Assembly: GCF_014841615.1 (NCBI RefSeq)
Contig: NZ_JACYUG010000004.1
Coordinates: 62,001-126,000 of the forward strand
Length of the DNA: 64,000 nt
Origin: Sphingomonas sp. CFBP 8760
Lineage (GTDB): Bacteria; Pseudomonadota; Alphaproteobacteria; Sphingomonadales; Sphingomonadaceae
Direction: 5' to 3'
Shown one piece after another: positions 49,877-60,222 of the stretch. The notes beneath the pieces were generated by a model that saw only the letters and a program-made list of their open reading frames with translations, was not told the DNA's origin and ran no database searches. A program made the position numbers and the translations under genes. Each line of letters opens with the position of its first letter. Within the stretch, counting starts at the first letter, position 1.

Positions 49877-51472
49877 ATGCACGCTTTCGCCGCGCTTCTC
49901 GATTCGCTGATCTATACGCGCAGCCGGCTGGCGAAGCTGAAGCTGATCGCCGATTACCTGCGGAAAACGCCCGATCCCGATCGCGGCTGGGCGATGGCGG
50001 CGCTGACCGGCGATCTCGACCTGCCCGGCGTCAAGCCGGCGCTGATCCGCGCGTTGATCGAGGAACGAGTCGACCCGGTGCTGTTCCGGATGAGCCGCGA
50101 CTATGTCGGCGATACCGCGGAGACGGTGGCGCTGTTGTGGCCGGCACCCGTCGTCCCGCCCGAGGCCGCCGAGCCGCTGACGGTGGCGGGGGCGGTGAAC
50201 CGGCTGCGGCATCTGTCGCGGGCGGACGCGCCGGCCGAACTGGCACGGATGCTCGACCGGCTGGACGCGGAGGAACGTTTCGCCCTGCTCAAGATGGCGA
50301 CCGGGGGCTTGCGCATCGGGGTGTCCGCGCGGCTGGCCAAGACCGCGCTGGCCGATGCGTTCGGGCTTGATCTCGACCGGATCGAGGAGCTCTGGCACGC
50401 GCTGAAACCACCCTATGCGCCGCTGTTCGCCTGGATCGAGGGGCAGGGCGACGAACCGACCGCCGAGGACGTGCCGGTGTTCCGCCCCTTCATGCTGGCG
50501 CACGGGCTGGAGGATGCGCGCGTCGATCTGGCCGATTACGCGGCGGAATGGAAATGGGACGGCATCCGCGTCCAGATCGTCCATGTCGCCGGGCAGACCC
50601 GTCTCTACAGCCGGACCGGCGACGACGTGACCGGCAGCTTCCCCGATGTCGCCGCCGCCTTCGCCGAGGCCGGGGCGGTCGATGGCGAGTTGCTGGTGCG
50701 GGGCGAGGCGCAGGGCGGGACGCTGGAGGACGGCGGCGGCGCGGCCAGCTTCAACGCGCTGCAACAGAGACTGGGGCGCAAGACGGTGTCGGCGAAGATG
50801 CTGGCCGAGTATCCCGCCTTCGTCCGCCTCTACGACATATTGGTCGACGGTGCGGAGGATGTCCGCGCGCTGCCCTGGACCGAGCGTCGCGCCCGGCTGG
50901 AGGCGTTCGTGCCGCGTCTCGACCCCGACCGGTTCGACCTGAGCCAAGTGATCGCCGCTGCCGATTTCACCGAACTGGAGACGATCCGCGCCCGTGCGCG
51001 CGATGCCGCGATCGAGGGGGTGATGCTGAAGCGGCGCGATTCGCCCTATGTCGGCGGGCGTCGCGTCGGGCTGTGGTACAAATGGAAGCGCGATCCGCTG
51101 ACCGCCGATTGCGTGATGATGTACGCGCAGCGCGGCAACGGCCGGCGATCGAGCTACTACAGCGACTATACCTTTGGCTGCTGGACGGAGGAGGGCGAAC
51201 TGGCCCCGGTCGGCAAGGCCTATTCGGGCATCACCGACGAGGAACTGAAGATGCTCGACAGGTTCGTGCGCAACCACACCCTCAACCGCTTCGGGCCGGT
51301 GCGCGAGGTGGAGAAGACGCTGGTGCTGGAGATCGCGTTCGATTCGGTCCACGCCTCCACCCGGCATAAGTCGGGGGTGGCGATGCGCTTTCCCCGCATC
51401 GCGCGGATCAGGCTCGACAAGCCCGCCGAAGAGGCGGACCGGCTGGCGACCTTGCAGAAGCTGGTGACGTGA
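49877..51472 (+). CDS. ATP-dependent DNA ligase
   Basis: 531 residues from ATG 49877. An N-terminal helical DNA-binding domain (HAFAALLDSLIYTRSRLAKL) precedes the adenylation domain with the nucleotidyl Lys226 in EWKWDGIRVQ, then ELLVRGEAQGG, RLYDILVDGAED and GVMLKRRDSPYV, and the OB-fold with WYKWKRDPL. This is the large ligase (LigB/Lig E-B type of alphaproteobacteria) that acts beside the essential NAD ligase LigA, usually in DNA repair. The usual partners (Lhr-type helicase, exonuclease, PdeM) are not here. Confidence 0.92.
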   Translation: MHAFAALLDSLIYTRSRLAKLKLIADYLRKTPDPDRGWAMAALTGDLDLPGVKPALIRALIEERVDPVLFRMSRDYVGDTAETVALLWPAPVVPPEAAEPLTVAGAVNRLRHLSRADAPAELARMLDRLDAEERFALLKMATGGLRIGVSARLAKTALADAFGLDLDRIEELWHALKPPYAPLFAWIEGQGDEPTAEDVPVFRPFMLAHGLEDARVDLADYAAEWKWDGIRVQIVHVAGQTRLYSRTGDDVTGSFPDVAAAFAEAGAVDGELLVRGEAQGGTLEDGGGAASFNALQQRLGRKTVSAKMLAEYPAFVRLYDILVDGAEDVRALPWTERRARLEAFVPRLDPDRFDLSQVIAAADFTELETIRARARDAAIEGVMLKRRDSPYVGGRRVGLWYKWKRDPLTADCVMMYAQRGNGRRSSYYSDYTFGCWTEEGELAPVGKAYSGITDEELKMLDRFVRNHTLNRFGPVREVEKTLVLEIAFDSVHASTRHKSGVAMRFPRIARIRLDKPAEEADRLATLQKLVT

Positions 51473-51531
51473 AATCTCCTGCCGTTGCTACGCGCAACGA
51501 CAGGCCGGGTATCGCCGATGCCACCCCGCTT

Positions 51532-51882
51532 TCAGCGCCAGCGCCGCTCGATCATCGGGCGCAGGCGGATCGCCAGACAGATGGCCAGCGGCCAGAACAG
51601 CGTGTTGGCGATGTCGCCCAGCGTATCGGACCAGCGCCACGATCCGTAATGGAGCCGGTCCATCACCTCGTTGAACAATTCCGCCACCACCACCACCGAC
51701 AGCGGCACGAGGCTGCCGAGCGAGCGGCGGGTGACGATCCGGGCCAGCATCAGCACCGCCATCCCGGCATGGATATGCAGCACGGTATCCGACAGGCCGG
51801 TGCCGTCGCCCAGCCACAGGATGAACCGCGCGTAAAAGGCGGGAGCGTCCGCCGCCGCCGCCGCACCGGAATTGTCGATCAA
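51532..51882 (-). CDS. Small membrane protein, TTG start
   Basis: 116 residues. The start is a TTG at 51882 that overlaps the stop of the upstream gene by 4 bp (TTGA); longer ATG frames run through the neighbour. Three hydrophobic segments are visible (FILWLGDGTGLSDTVLHIH, LVPLSVVVVAELFNEVMD, LGDIANTLFWPLAICLAIRL). The Glu-Leu-Phe-Asn-Glu and His-Tyr-Gly-Ser-Trp runs suggest a VanZ-like fold but this is weak. It is the third gene of a compact reverse-strand operon with 51879-52831. Confidence 0.6.
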   Translation of the reverse strand: MIDNSGAAAAADAPAFYARFILWLGDGTGLSDTVLHIHAGMAVLMLARIVTRRSLGSLVPLSVVVVAELFNEVMDRLHYGSWRWSDTLGDIANTLFWPLAICLAIRLRPMIERRWR

Positions 51883-52394
51883 TGCGCGATCGCTTTCGAA
51901 CCAGAGAAGGAGGGGCCGGCAAGCGAGGGAGACGCCGCCGCGCAGGCGGCACGGAAACGCGACCCCAGTTGCGGCGCGAGCCGGCGGATGTCGAGCACGT
52001 TGACCCCGGCCAGCGCGATCGTGCCGAGGCGGGGATCGTCGGTCTCGATCAGGATGCCGGTCGCGGTGGACCGCACGCTGGGCCACGCGATCTCACGCGC
52101 GATCAACCGCGCGCCCAGCCGCTTCACCGCCGCGACCCGGCCATCGTCGGTGACGGCGAGCGCGCCGGCCCCGTCCGCGCCCACCACCGCACCCGCGACG
52201 CGGACGCCGGCCAGTGCGGCCTCCACCGCCTCGGCGGCATCCTCTGGCGTGCCGATGCGATGGTTGTGGCGACCACGCCGCCATAACCAGCCGAGCGACG
52301 CCGCCAGCCCCAGCACGACCACACCGATGATGGCGTAAGCCGCCACCGCCGGCACCGCGACGCCGGCAACCGCCAGCGACGCCGTCATGGTCAT
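51879..52394 (-). CDS. Membrane protein of unknown function
   Basis: 171 residues from ATG 52394, which overlaps the previous stop (ATGA). One or two N-terminal helices (VAGVAVPAVAAYAIIGVVVL and GLAASLGWLWRRG) lead into a soluble, cytoplasmic domain with AVEAALAGVRVAGAVVGADG and TATGILIETDDPRLGTIALA, then VNVLDIRRLAPQLG. The domain is beta-rich and hydrophobic. I do not recognise a family. It is the middle gene of a three-gene run with overlapping ends on both sides. Confidence 0.6.
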   Translation of the reverse strand: MTMTASLAVAGVAVPAVAAYAIIGVVVLGLAASLGWLWRRGRHNHRIGTPEDAAEAVEAALAGVRVAGAVVGADGAGALAVTDDGRVAAVKRLGARLIAREIAWPSVRSTATGILIETDDPRLGTIALAGVNVLDIRRLAPQLGSRFRAACAAASPSLAGPSFSGSKAIAH

Positions 52395-52831
52395 GCCCCT
52401 CCGGCCTTGCCGGCCGCCAGCGTATCCAGCATCGGCCGGATGCCCGACAGGTCGTAGCCTGCGCCTGCCGCCTGCGCGACGAGCAAGGTTGGATCGCGCC
52501 CGACCCGCGCGGCGGCCAGCGCCCACAGGTTGCACGAGCGCGTGCCCGAGCGGCAATAGGCCAGCACCGGCCCGTCCGCCGCCGCCAGCGCGGCGGCCAT
52601 CGCCTCCAGCTGGGGATGGCTGAACCCCGCCTGCGTCACGGGGATGGCGTGATAGGCAAGCCCGGCGGCCTCCGCGCTGGCGCGGATCTCGTCGCCGGTC
52701 GGCTGGCCTGGTTCCTCGCCATCGGGGCGGTTGTTGACGATCGCGACGAAGCCGGCGGCGGCGATCGCGGGCACGTCGGCGGGGGCGATCTGGGGCGCCA
52801 CGGCGACGCGGTCGTTGAGGGGGCGGATCAT
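52391..52831 (-). CDS. TIGR01244/DUF442 sulfur transferase-like phosphatase
   Basis: 146 residues. The DUF442 family is shown by RVAVAPQIAPADVPAIAAAG, FVAIVNNRPDGEEPGQPTGD and the active-site loop AYCRSGTRSCNLWAL, a CxxGxR P-loop. Members are predicted phosphatases or sulfur transferases; homologs in BigR/Blh operons are tied to sulfide detoxification, but no ETHE1-like or BigR gene is here. It begins the operon that runs on to 51532; the downstream membrane proteins have no clear link. Confidence 0.8.
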   Translation of the reverse strand: MIRPLNDRVAVAPQIAPADVPAIAAAGFVAIVNNRPDGEEPGQPTGDEIRASAEAAGLAYHAIPVTQAGFSHPQLEAMAAALAAADGPVLAYCRSGTRSCNLWALAAARVGRDPTLLVAQAAGAGYDLSGIRPMLDTLAAGKAGGA

Positions 52832-52865
52832 GATGACGCGACCTTAGGCGAGCTTTGTCGCGCCG

Positions 52866-54638
52866 TCAGCCCTCATGGTCGCGAATCACGTCGAGAAACG
52901 CGTCGCCGTAGGCATCCAGCTTGCGCGCGCCGATCCCCGACAGGATCGACAGCTTGGCGCGGCTGTCCGGCCGCTGCGCCGCCATGTCGCGCAACACCGA
53001 ATCGTGGAAGATCACATAGGGCGGGACGCCCGCCGCTTGCGCCAGTTCGCGCCGGCGCGCGCGCAGCGCCTCGAACAGCGGATTGTCGGCGGGGTTGGCG
53101 GTGACCGGCGTCTCGCCGCGACGGCGGCGTTCGCGTTTGGGCGGGATCACGATCGACAGCCGTGCCTCGCCTTTCAGCAGCGGTTTCGCGGCGGGGCCGA
53201 ATTCCAGCCCGCCATGCGCGTTGGTGCGCAACGCGTCGCGCAGCAGCAGCGCGCGCGCCACCGGCTTGACCAGCGCGGTTTCCTCACCGTCGACGATGCC
53301 CCACACCGACAGCCCTTCATGCCCGCGATCGATGCTGCGGTCGGTCGACTGGCCCAGCAGCACCTGCTCGATATAGGTGGCGCCGAACAACTGCCCGGTG
53401 CGGAATACGGCGGACAGGAACTTGCGCGCCGTCTCGGTCGCGTCGACCGCATCGGGGCTGCCCAGGCAATTGTCGCAATTGCCGCAGTCCTCGGCCAGCG
53501 TCTCGCCGAAATGCTGGAGCAGGATACGCCGCCGGCATCCCCCCGTCTCGACCAGCGCGCCGAGCGCGGCCAGCCGCTGCCGCTCGCCCGGCTGGCGTTC
53601 CGGCTCGACCTCGCCGATCCGCTGGCGCGCGCGGGCGAAATCCTCCGCCCCCCAGAACAGGTGCGCGACCGACGGATCGCCATCGCGCCCGGCGCGGCCG
53701 GTTTCCTGATAATAGGCCTCGATCGACTTGGGCAGGCCGGCATGGGCGACGAAGCGCACGTCGGGCTTGTCGATCCCCATCCCGAACGCCACCGTGGCGC
53801 AGATCACCATGTCCTCCGACGCGACGAAATCCGCCTGGTTCTTCGCGCGGATGTGCGCCTCCAGCCCGGCGTGATAGGCGCGGGTCGGGCGACCGGTCTT
53901 CGCCAGCGTTTCCGCCAGCTTCTCGGTCGCGGCGCGGGTCTGGGCATAGACGATGCCGGGGCCGGGAGTGACGGCGATCAGGTCGGCGATCTGTTTCGAC
54001 GTGTTCGCCTTCGGGCTGATCGAATAGCGGATGTTGGGCCGGTCGAACCCCGACACGATCATGCCCTCGGTCGGGATGCCCAGCTGCTTGACGATGTCGG
54101 CGCGGGTATGCGCGTCGGCGGTGGCGGTCAGCGCGAGGCGGGGTACGTCCGGAAACGCATCCATCAGCGGTTCGAGCAGGCGGTAGTCGGGCCGGAAATC
54201 ATGGCCCCATTCGCTGACGCAATGCGCCTCGTCGATCGCGAACAGGCTGAGTTTCGCCTCGCCCAGCAGATCGCGGAAATGCCCGGTCGAGGCGCGTTCG
54301 GGGGCGATGTAGAGCAGGTCGAGCTCGCCCGCACGGAACCGGGCCAGCGTCTCGCCCCGGTTCTGGTCGACCGAAGTCAGGGTGGCGGCGCGGATGCCGA
54401 CCGCCTCGGCCGCGCGCAACTGGTCGTGCATCAGTGCGATCAGCGGGCTGACGACGACGCACGTCCCCTCCATCATCACCGAGGGCAGCTGATAGCACAG
54501 CGACTTGCCCGCGCCGGTCGGCATTACCGCCAGCGTGCGTTTCTGGTCCAGCACGCGGGCGACGACATCCGCCTGCACGCCGCGAAAGCCGTTGAAACCG
54601 AAGACGCGCTGGAGAACGGGAAGGGGGTCTGCGACCAT
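52866..54638 (-). CDS. recQ: ATP-dependent DNA helicase RecQ
   Basis: 590 residues from ATG 54638. The frame is open another 460 codons upstream by chance. Helicase motifs are MPTGAGKS (Walker A, about 39-46), IDEAHCVSEWGHDFRPDY, RPNIRYSI, TVAFGMGIDKPDVRFV and QETGRAGRDG. The RecQ-Ct zinc-binding Cys are in CRRRIL and DCGNCDNCLG, and a C-terminal HRDC domain ends with LSILSGIGARKLDAYGDAFL. It unwinds DNA 3' to 5' in recombination and repair. The length is typical. Confidence 0.95.
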   Translation of the reverse strand: MVADPLPVLQRVFGFNGFRGVQADVVARVLDQKRTLAVMPTGAGKSLCYQLPSVMMEGTCVVVSPLIALMHDQLRAAEAVGIRAATLTSVDQNRGETLARFRAGELDLLYIAPERASTGHFRDLLGEAKLSLFAIDEAHCVSEWGHDFRPDYRLLEPLMDAFPDVPRLALTATADAHTRADIVKQLGIPTEGMIVSGFDRPNIRYSISPKANTSKQIADLIAVTPGPGIVYAQTRAATEKLAETLAKTGRPTRAYHAGLEAHIRAKNQADFVASEDMVICATVAFGMGIDKPDVRFVAHAGLPKSIEAYYQETGRAGRDGDPSVAHLFWGAEDFARARQRIGEVEPERQPGERQRLAALGALVETGGCRRRILLQHFGETLAEDCGNCDNCLGSPDAVDATETARKFLSAVFRTGQLFGATYIEQVLLGQSTDRSIDRGHEGLSVWGIVDGEETALVKPVARALLLRDALRTNAHGGLEFGPAAKPLLKGEARLSIVIPPKRERRRRGETPVTANPADNPLFEALRARRRELAQAAGVPPYVIFHDSVLRDMAAQRPDSRAKLSILSGIGARKLDAYGDAFLDVIRDHEG

Positions 54639-54755
54639 CGACGTGTCTGTAGGGCCATGCGCCCGCCCGGTCGAGCCGGGTAAGACGATCGTTTCGCCTC
54701 CGTGGCGACATAGTCGTGGGTCAGGATGCCAGGCATGACGACGGGGGAACGGGAC

Positions 54756-55706
54756 ATGCGGACGGCTTTGACGATCATGGCGACGACCTTTCTGCTGGCT
54801 GGTGCGGCGAACCCCCCGCAGGAACGGGTCGTCGGCGGTGATGGGGTGGTGGCGGCACGGATCGCCGGTTTGCCGGCCCGGTTGCGGATCGATCCCGCCA
54901 CGCCGGCGATGCCGCTGATCGATCAGGCGCTGGCGGAACGCGCCAAGCTGAAGATGGAAGGAAGCTGGGGGATCGGCATTGGCTATTTGGTCGGTGGCAT
55001 CACGATCAACACGCGGACGCAGACGGTGCCGGTGGAATGGGGAACGGGATCGGGCATGAACGGTAAGGCAGGCAAGCGCCGCGTCGGCTGGGCGACGCGG
55101 CCGTTCGCAGCAGGTATGGATGCCAGCGTCGGCCCGGGGGCGATGCCGGAACCGATCGTTCGCTTCCAGTTGCGCGCGCCGCGACCCGGCGAGACGACGA
55201 CGACGTTCAAGACTCTTCACGATACGGGGCTGTTCGGCATGTTCGGCAATTTCAGCGCTACCTTTGCCGAGATCATGGTCGGTGGCGCGCCGATGCGGCT
55301 GCGCTTCGACCCCTATCATGCCCGCACGCTGGCGACGGCGGGGGCGGCGGTACGACTGGCGTCGGCGCAGGGCGGCACCCTGTCCGGCGATGCCGTACCG
55401 ACCGAGATATTCTTCGGGGTGGAACGTCCGGTCAGGACGATGATGCTCGCCCGTCCACTGGCGCTGGGGGCATTGTCGATCGCAACGCTGGGCGTCCGCA
55501 TCCGGGACGAAGGACGAACCACCTCGATCAGGGAAGCAGGTGCGCCGATCGATCCCGTCGATCCGGACGAAATCGTGGTCACGGCGAAGGACGGCAAGCG
55601 TGACATGCGGCGGGATACGTTGTCGCTCGGCGCGGACTATCTTGGGCGCTGTTCGTCGATCGTGTTCGACAAGCCCGCCAAGGTGATCCGCCTGACCTGC
55701 GGCTGA
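54756..55706 (+). CDS. Secreted retropepsin-like protein with degenerate motifs, copy 1
   Basis: 316 residues from ATG 54756; a signal peptide (MRTALTIMATTFLLAGAA) is followed by two beta lobes. Lobe 1 has ARIAGLPARLRIDPATPAMP and lobe 2 has GAPMRLRFDPYHARTLAT. The positions match the V-x-x-D-T-G site of retropepsin-like proteases, but both read DP(A/Y), so catalysis is unlikely. DEIVVTA (271-277) then looks like a TonB box, and two Cys close the C-terminus (GRCSSIVFDKPAKVIRLTC). A paralogue follows 52 bp downstream. Family not recognised with confidence; probably a periplasmic or outer-membrane-associated protein. Confidence 0.6.
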   Translation: MRTALTIMATTFLLAGAANPPQERVVGGDGVVAARIAGLPARLRIDPATPAMPLIDQALAERAKLKMEGSWGIGIGYLVGGITINTRTQTVPVEWGTGSGMNGKAGKRRVGWATRPFAAGMDASVGPGAMPEPIVRFQLRAPRPGETTTTFKTLHDTGLFGMFGNFSATFAEIMVGGAPMRLRFDPYHARTLATAGAAVRLASAQGGTLSGDAVPTEIFFGVERPVRTMMLARPLALGALSIATLGVRIRDEGRTTSIREAGAPIDPVDPDEIVVTAKDGKRDMRRDTLSLGADYLGRCSSIVFDKPAKVIRLTCG

Positions 55707-55758
55707 TTGCCCCCGCCGCCGATCCGGATAGGATGGTGGCAACAGACGGGAGAGGGCG

Positions 55759-56670
55759 ATGCGCAGGGCGGCCATGATGCTGGGGACGATGCTGGGCGCG
55801 ACCGCCATCGCGGCGGACCGGCCCGTCGCCGAGCGGATGGTGCCCGGGCTTGGCGAGGTCGATGTGCGGATCAACCGCCAGCCGATGCGATGGCGGATCG
55901 ATCCGGCGGCGTTCAACATGCCGTTCCTGTCCGCCGAGGCCGCGCGCCGCGCCAAGCTGCGGGCGGGGGACGTGACGCTGCTGTACGCGGTCGGGCCGGA
56001 GATCGTGCGCGGCGACACCGGGCTGGCGACGGTGCAGGGCGCGCGGCGATCGACCGTCGCCTGGTTCCCGCGCCCTTATGCCGCGGGGCTGGACGGCGTG
56101 GTCGGGCCGGGCGGGCTGGCGGAACAGCGCGTGCGCTTCGTGTTCCGCCATCCCCGCCCCGGTGAACGAACGGTGACGCTGCCGATGATCGGGCAGGACG
56201 GGCCGCTGGGCAATTGGGGCAGCCTGTTCGCGCTGATCGAGGTGGGGGGCGAGCCGATGCGGGTGCGGTTCGATCCGCATCATCCCCACACGCTGGCCAC
56301 GGCCAATGCCGGGCGGCGGCTGGCTCAGGCCTATGGCGGGCAGTTCGACGGCGACCCGTTCACCACCGAGATCGCGTTCGGGATCGAACGGCCGGTGCGG
56401 CCGATGCGGCTGGCACGCGCCGTGACGGTCGGGCCGCTGGCCCTGACCATGATCGGCGTGCGGACCAAGGATGTCGGCAGCAGCGCCGCGGTGCCGGAGG
56501 CGGGCACGCCACCGCCCGACCCGGACGAGATCGTCGTGGTCGCGCGCGACAAGCGCTACGATCCCGAACGCGACCGGCTGTCGCTGGGGGCGGACGTGCT
56601 GCGCCCCTGCTCGACCCTGGTGTTCGACAAGCGGGCGCGGACGATCGAACTGAGCTGTCTGGTGACGTAG
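55759..56670 (+). CDS. Secreted retropepsin-like protein with degenerate motifs, copy 2
   Basis: 303 residues and clearly related to the gene just before. A short signal (MRRAAMMLGTMLGATAIAA), INRQPMRWRIDPAAFNMPFL, RPYAAGLDGVVGPGG, GEPMRVRFDPHHPHTLATAN, FGIERPVRPMRLARAV and DEIVVVA (256-262) line up in order with copy 1, as do the last two Cys. Overall identity looks moderate, so the duplication is not recent. It ends 3 bp before the stop of the convergent ABC exporter gene. Confidence 0.6.
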   Translation: MRRAAMMLGTMLGATAIAADRPVAERMVPGLGEVDVRINRQPMRWRIDPAAFNMPFLSAEAARRAKLRAGDVTLLYAVGPEIVRGDTGLATVQGARRSTVAWFPRPYAAGLDGVVGPGGLAEQRVRFVFRHPRPGERTVTLPMIGQDGPLGNWGSLFALIEVGGEPMRVRFDPHHPHTLATANAGRRLAQAYGGQFDGDPFTTEIAFGIERPVRPMRLARAVTVGPLALTMIGVRTKDVGSSAAVPEAGTPPPDPDEIVVVARDKRYDPERDRLSLGADVLRPCSTLVFDKRARTIELSCLVT

Positions 56671-56673
56671 CCG

Positions 56674-58491
<1,818 letters not shown>

Positions 58492-58625
58492 CTGTATCCC
58501 ATGTCGTGGGTGCGGGGCGCGGGCGCAACACCCGACAGCATCATCGTCGTCGGTCAAGCCGTTCCATCGCACGGACGGAACATCCGGACGGCACCATCCG
58601 TTCTATCCGGCGACTGGAGAAGCAC

Positions 58626-58859
58626 ATGGAACCGATGTTCTTCGTGATGGCGATCCTGGGATGCGGCGACGGCAACGGCCAGTGCACCGATGCCCGGATC
58701 GTGCCGACCCACTACACTACCATGGCGCAATGCCGCGCTGCGCTGCCGACGCAGCTTGCGGCGAACACCGATGTGCCGTTTCCCGTGATCGGCGCGGATT
58801 GCCGTCGTCAGGGCGTCGAGATGGCACAGGCCGCCGGCAAACCCCGCAACCGCGGTTAA
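58626..58859 (+). CDS. Small cysteine-containing protein
   Basis: 77 residues from ATG 58626. The first 10 residues are hydrophobic (MEPMFFVMAILGCG), followed by Cys at about 13, 20, 36 and 60 (GCGDGNGQCTDARI, QCRAALP, DCRRQG). Four Cys with this spacing suggest two disulfides in an exported mini-protein, but the hydrophobic lead is short. It sits alone between the ABC exporter and the sensor kinase genes. Family unknown; proteins like it appear to recur in sphingomonads, though I cannot verify that. Confidence 0.55.
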   Translation: MEPMFFVMAILGCGDGNGQCTDARIVPTHYTTMAQCRAALPTQLAANTDVPFPVIGADCRRQGVEMAQAAGKPRNRG

Positions 58860-58869
58860 CTCCCGCCGG

Positions 58870-60222
58870 TCAGGCCGGCAACGTGACGATCGCGGTCAGC
58901 CCGCCCCCCGGCGTTTCTTCCAGTATCAGCGTCCCGCCATGCAACGTCGTGATGTCGCGCACGATGCTCAACCCGAAACCATGGCCGTCCCCTCGTTCGT
59001 CGAGACGGACGCCCGGTTCTGTCGCGCGCGCGCGGTCCGCAGCGGGGATGCCGGGACCATCGTCGATCACCCGCAACGTCACCATCCGTTCGCCCCGATC
59101 GGCGGTCACGCGTACGTGACGGCGGGCGTGGCGGGCAGCGTTGTCGATCAGGTTGCCGGCAAGCTCGTCCAGATCGTGCGGATCAAGCCGGACGGTCAGG
59201 TCGGGATCGATGTCGTGGATGACGGCGATGCCCCGGTCGGCGTGCAGCCGCGTCACCACCTGCGCCAGATCGGCCAGCGCGGGGGCGAGCGGCGTCGAGG
59301 GTGGACGACTGCCCCCGGCACGGGCGCGGCCGAGATGGTGACGGATGGTGGCGTCGATCCGGTCGACCTGACGGCGGCGGACGGGATCGTCGCCCATCGC
59401 CAGCGCCAGCGTCGCCACCGGAGTCTTGAGCGCATGGGCCAGGTTGGCGGCGGACAGGCGCGCGGTGGCGAGCGCGGCCTGCGTATCGGCGGCCAATGCG
59501 TTGAGTTCGATGGCGAGTGGCCGGAGTTCGGTAGGCTGATCCTCGTCGATCCGGTCGATCCGCCCCGCCCGCAACGCCGCCACCGCGTCGCGCAACGATC
59601 GGAGCGGACGCAGGCCGATCCGCAGTTGCACCCACGTCACCGCAGCCAGCAGTCCGCCAAGGATGGCCAGCGTCAGCAGCAGCGGCGTCACCGCTTCCCG
59701 GATCGGCTGCGCGATCACCGCTTGGGGGGCGGCGACGGTGATGGTCACCACCCCGCCGGTGGTCGCCAGCACATGGCGGCGGGCGTGGAGCACCACGCCG
59801 TCCGCGCCGATACCGTCGAGCGGAACCGGTGCCTCCGCCGGCTCCACCGGCATCGGCGGTCCGCCCGCCGGACCCGGCCGGTGATCGCGACCGTGATGAC
59901 GGGGCATGGCGCGCACCGTCATCGTCGCCAGCCCGGCATCGCCCACCACCTCGCGCGGGGTGCGGATCAGCCACCGCCAGTCGCGTCCCATCGCCAGCAG
60001 CCCGCGATGCGTGCGCACCTGTCGCCCGTCGATCCGCCCGTCCGCGCCGACGGTGCTGGCGAGCAGTGCGATCTGCGCGTCCAGCCGCTGGTCGATCCCG
60101 CGCGTCACGAAGCGTTCCAGCACCCCCGCGATCGCCCAGCCCGCCACCACGAGCGCCACGACGGTCGCCAGCGCGGACAGCGCTGCCAGCCGCCCCCCGA
60201 TCGAGCGCGGCCACCACCTCAT
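58870..60222 (-). CDS. Two-component sensor histidine kinase
   Basis: 450 residues from ATG 60222 (overlapping the regulator stop, ATGA). Two membrane helices (ALSALATVVALVVAGWAIAG and LLLTLAILGGLLAAV) flank a periplasmic sensor of about 140 residues, which contains a His/Gly/Pro-rich insert (RHHGRDHRPGPAGG, about 108-121). After a HAMP-like region comes the dimerisation helix with NLAHALKTPVATL (His263) and the ATPase part with ELAGNLIDNAARHA, DDGPGI and GFGLSIV. It is of the EnvZ/PhoQ-like branch. The His-rich insert suggests metal sensing as a guess only. Confidence 0.9.
   Translation of the reverse strand: MRWWPRSIGGRLAALSALATVVALVVAGWAIAGVLERFVTRGIDQRLDAQIALLASTVGADGRIDGRQVRTHRGLLAMGRDWRWLIRTPREVVGDAGLATMTVRAMPRHHGRDHRPGPAGGPPMPVEPAEAPVPLDGIGADGVVLHARRHVLATTGGVVTITVAAPQAVIAQPIREAVTPLLLTLAILGGLLAAVTWVQLRIGLRPLRSLRDAVAALRAGRIDRIDEDQPTELRPLAIELNALAADTQAALATARLSAANLAHALKTPVATLALAMGDDPVRRRQVDRIDATIRHHLGRARAGGSRPPSTPLAPALADLAQVVTRLHADRGIAVIHDIDPDLTVRLDPHDLDELAGNLIDNAARHARRHVRVTADRGERMVTLRVIDDGPGIPAADRARATEPGVRLDERGDGHGFGLSIVRDITTLHGGTLILEETPGGGLTAIVTLPA

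Noticed and set aside
54639-56018. Upstream extension of recQ giving a 1050-residue protein
   Set aside because: The extra 460 residues are antisense to the secreted paralogue genes and have no helicase features; RecQ of normal length starts at 54638.
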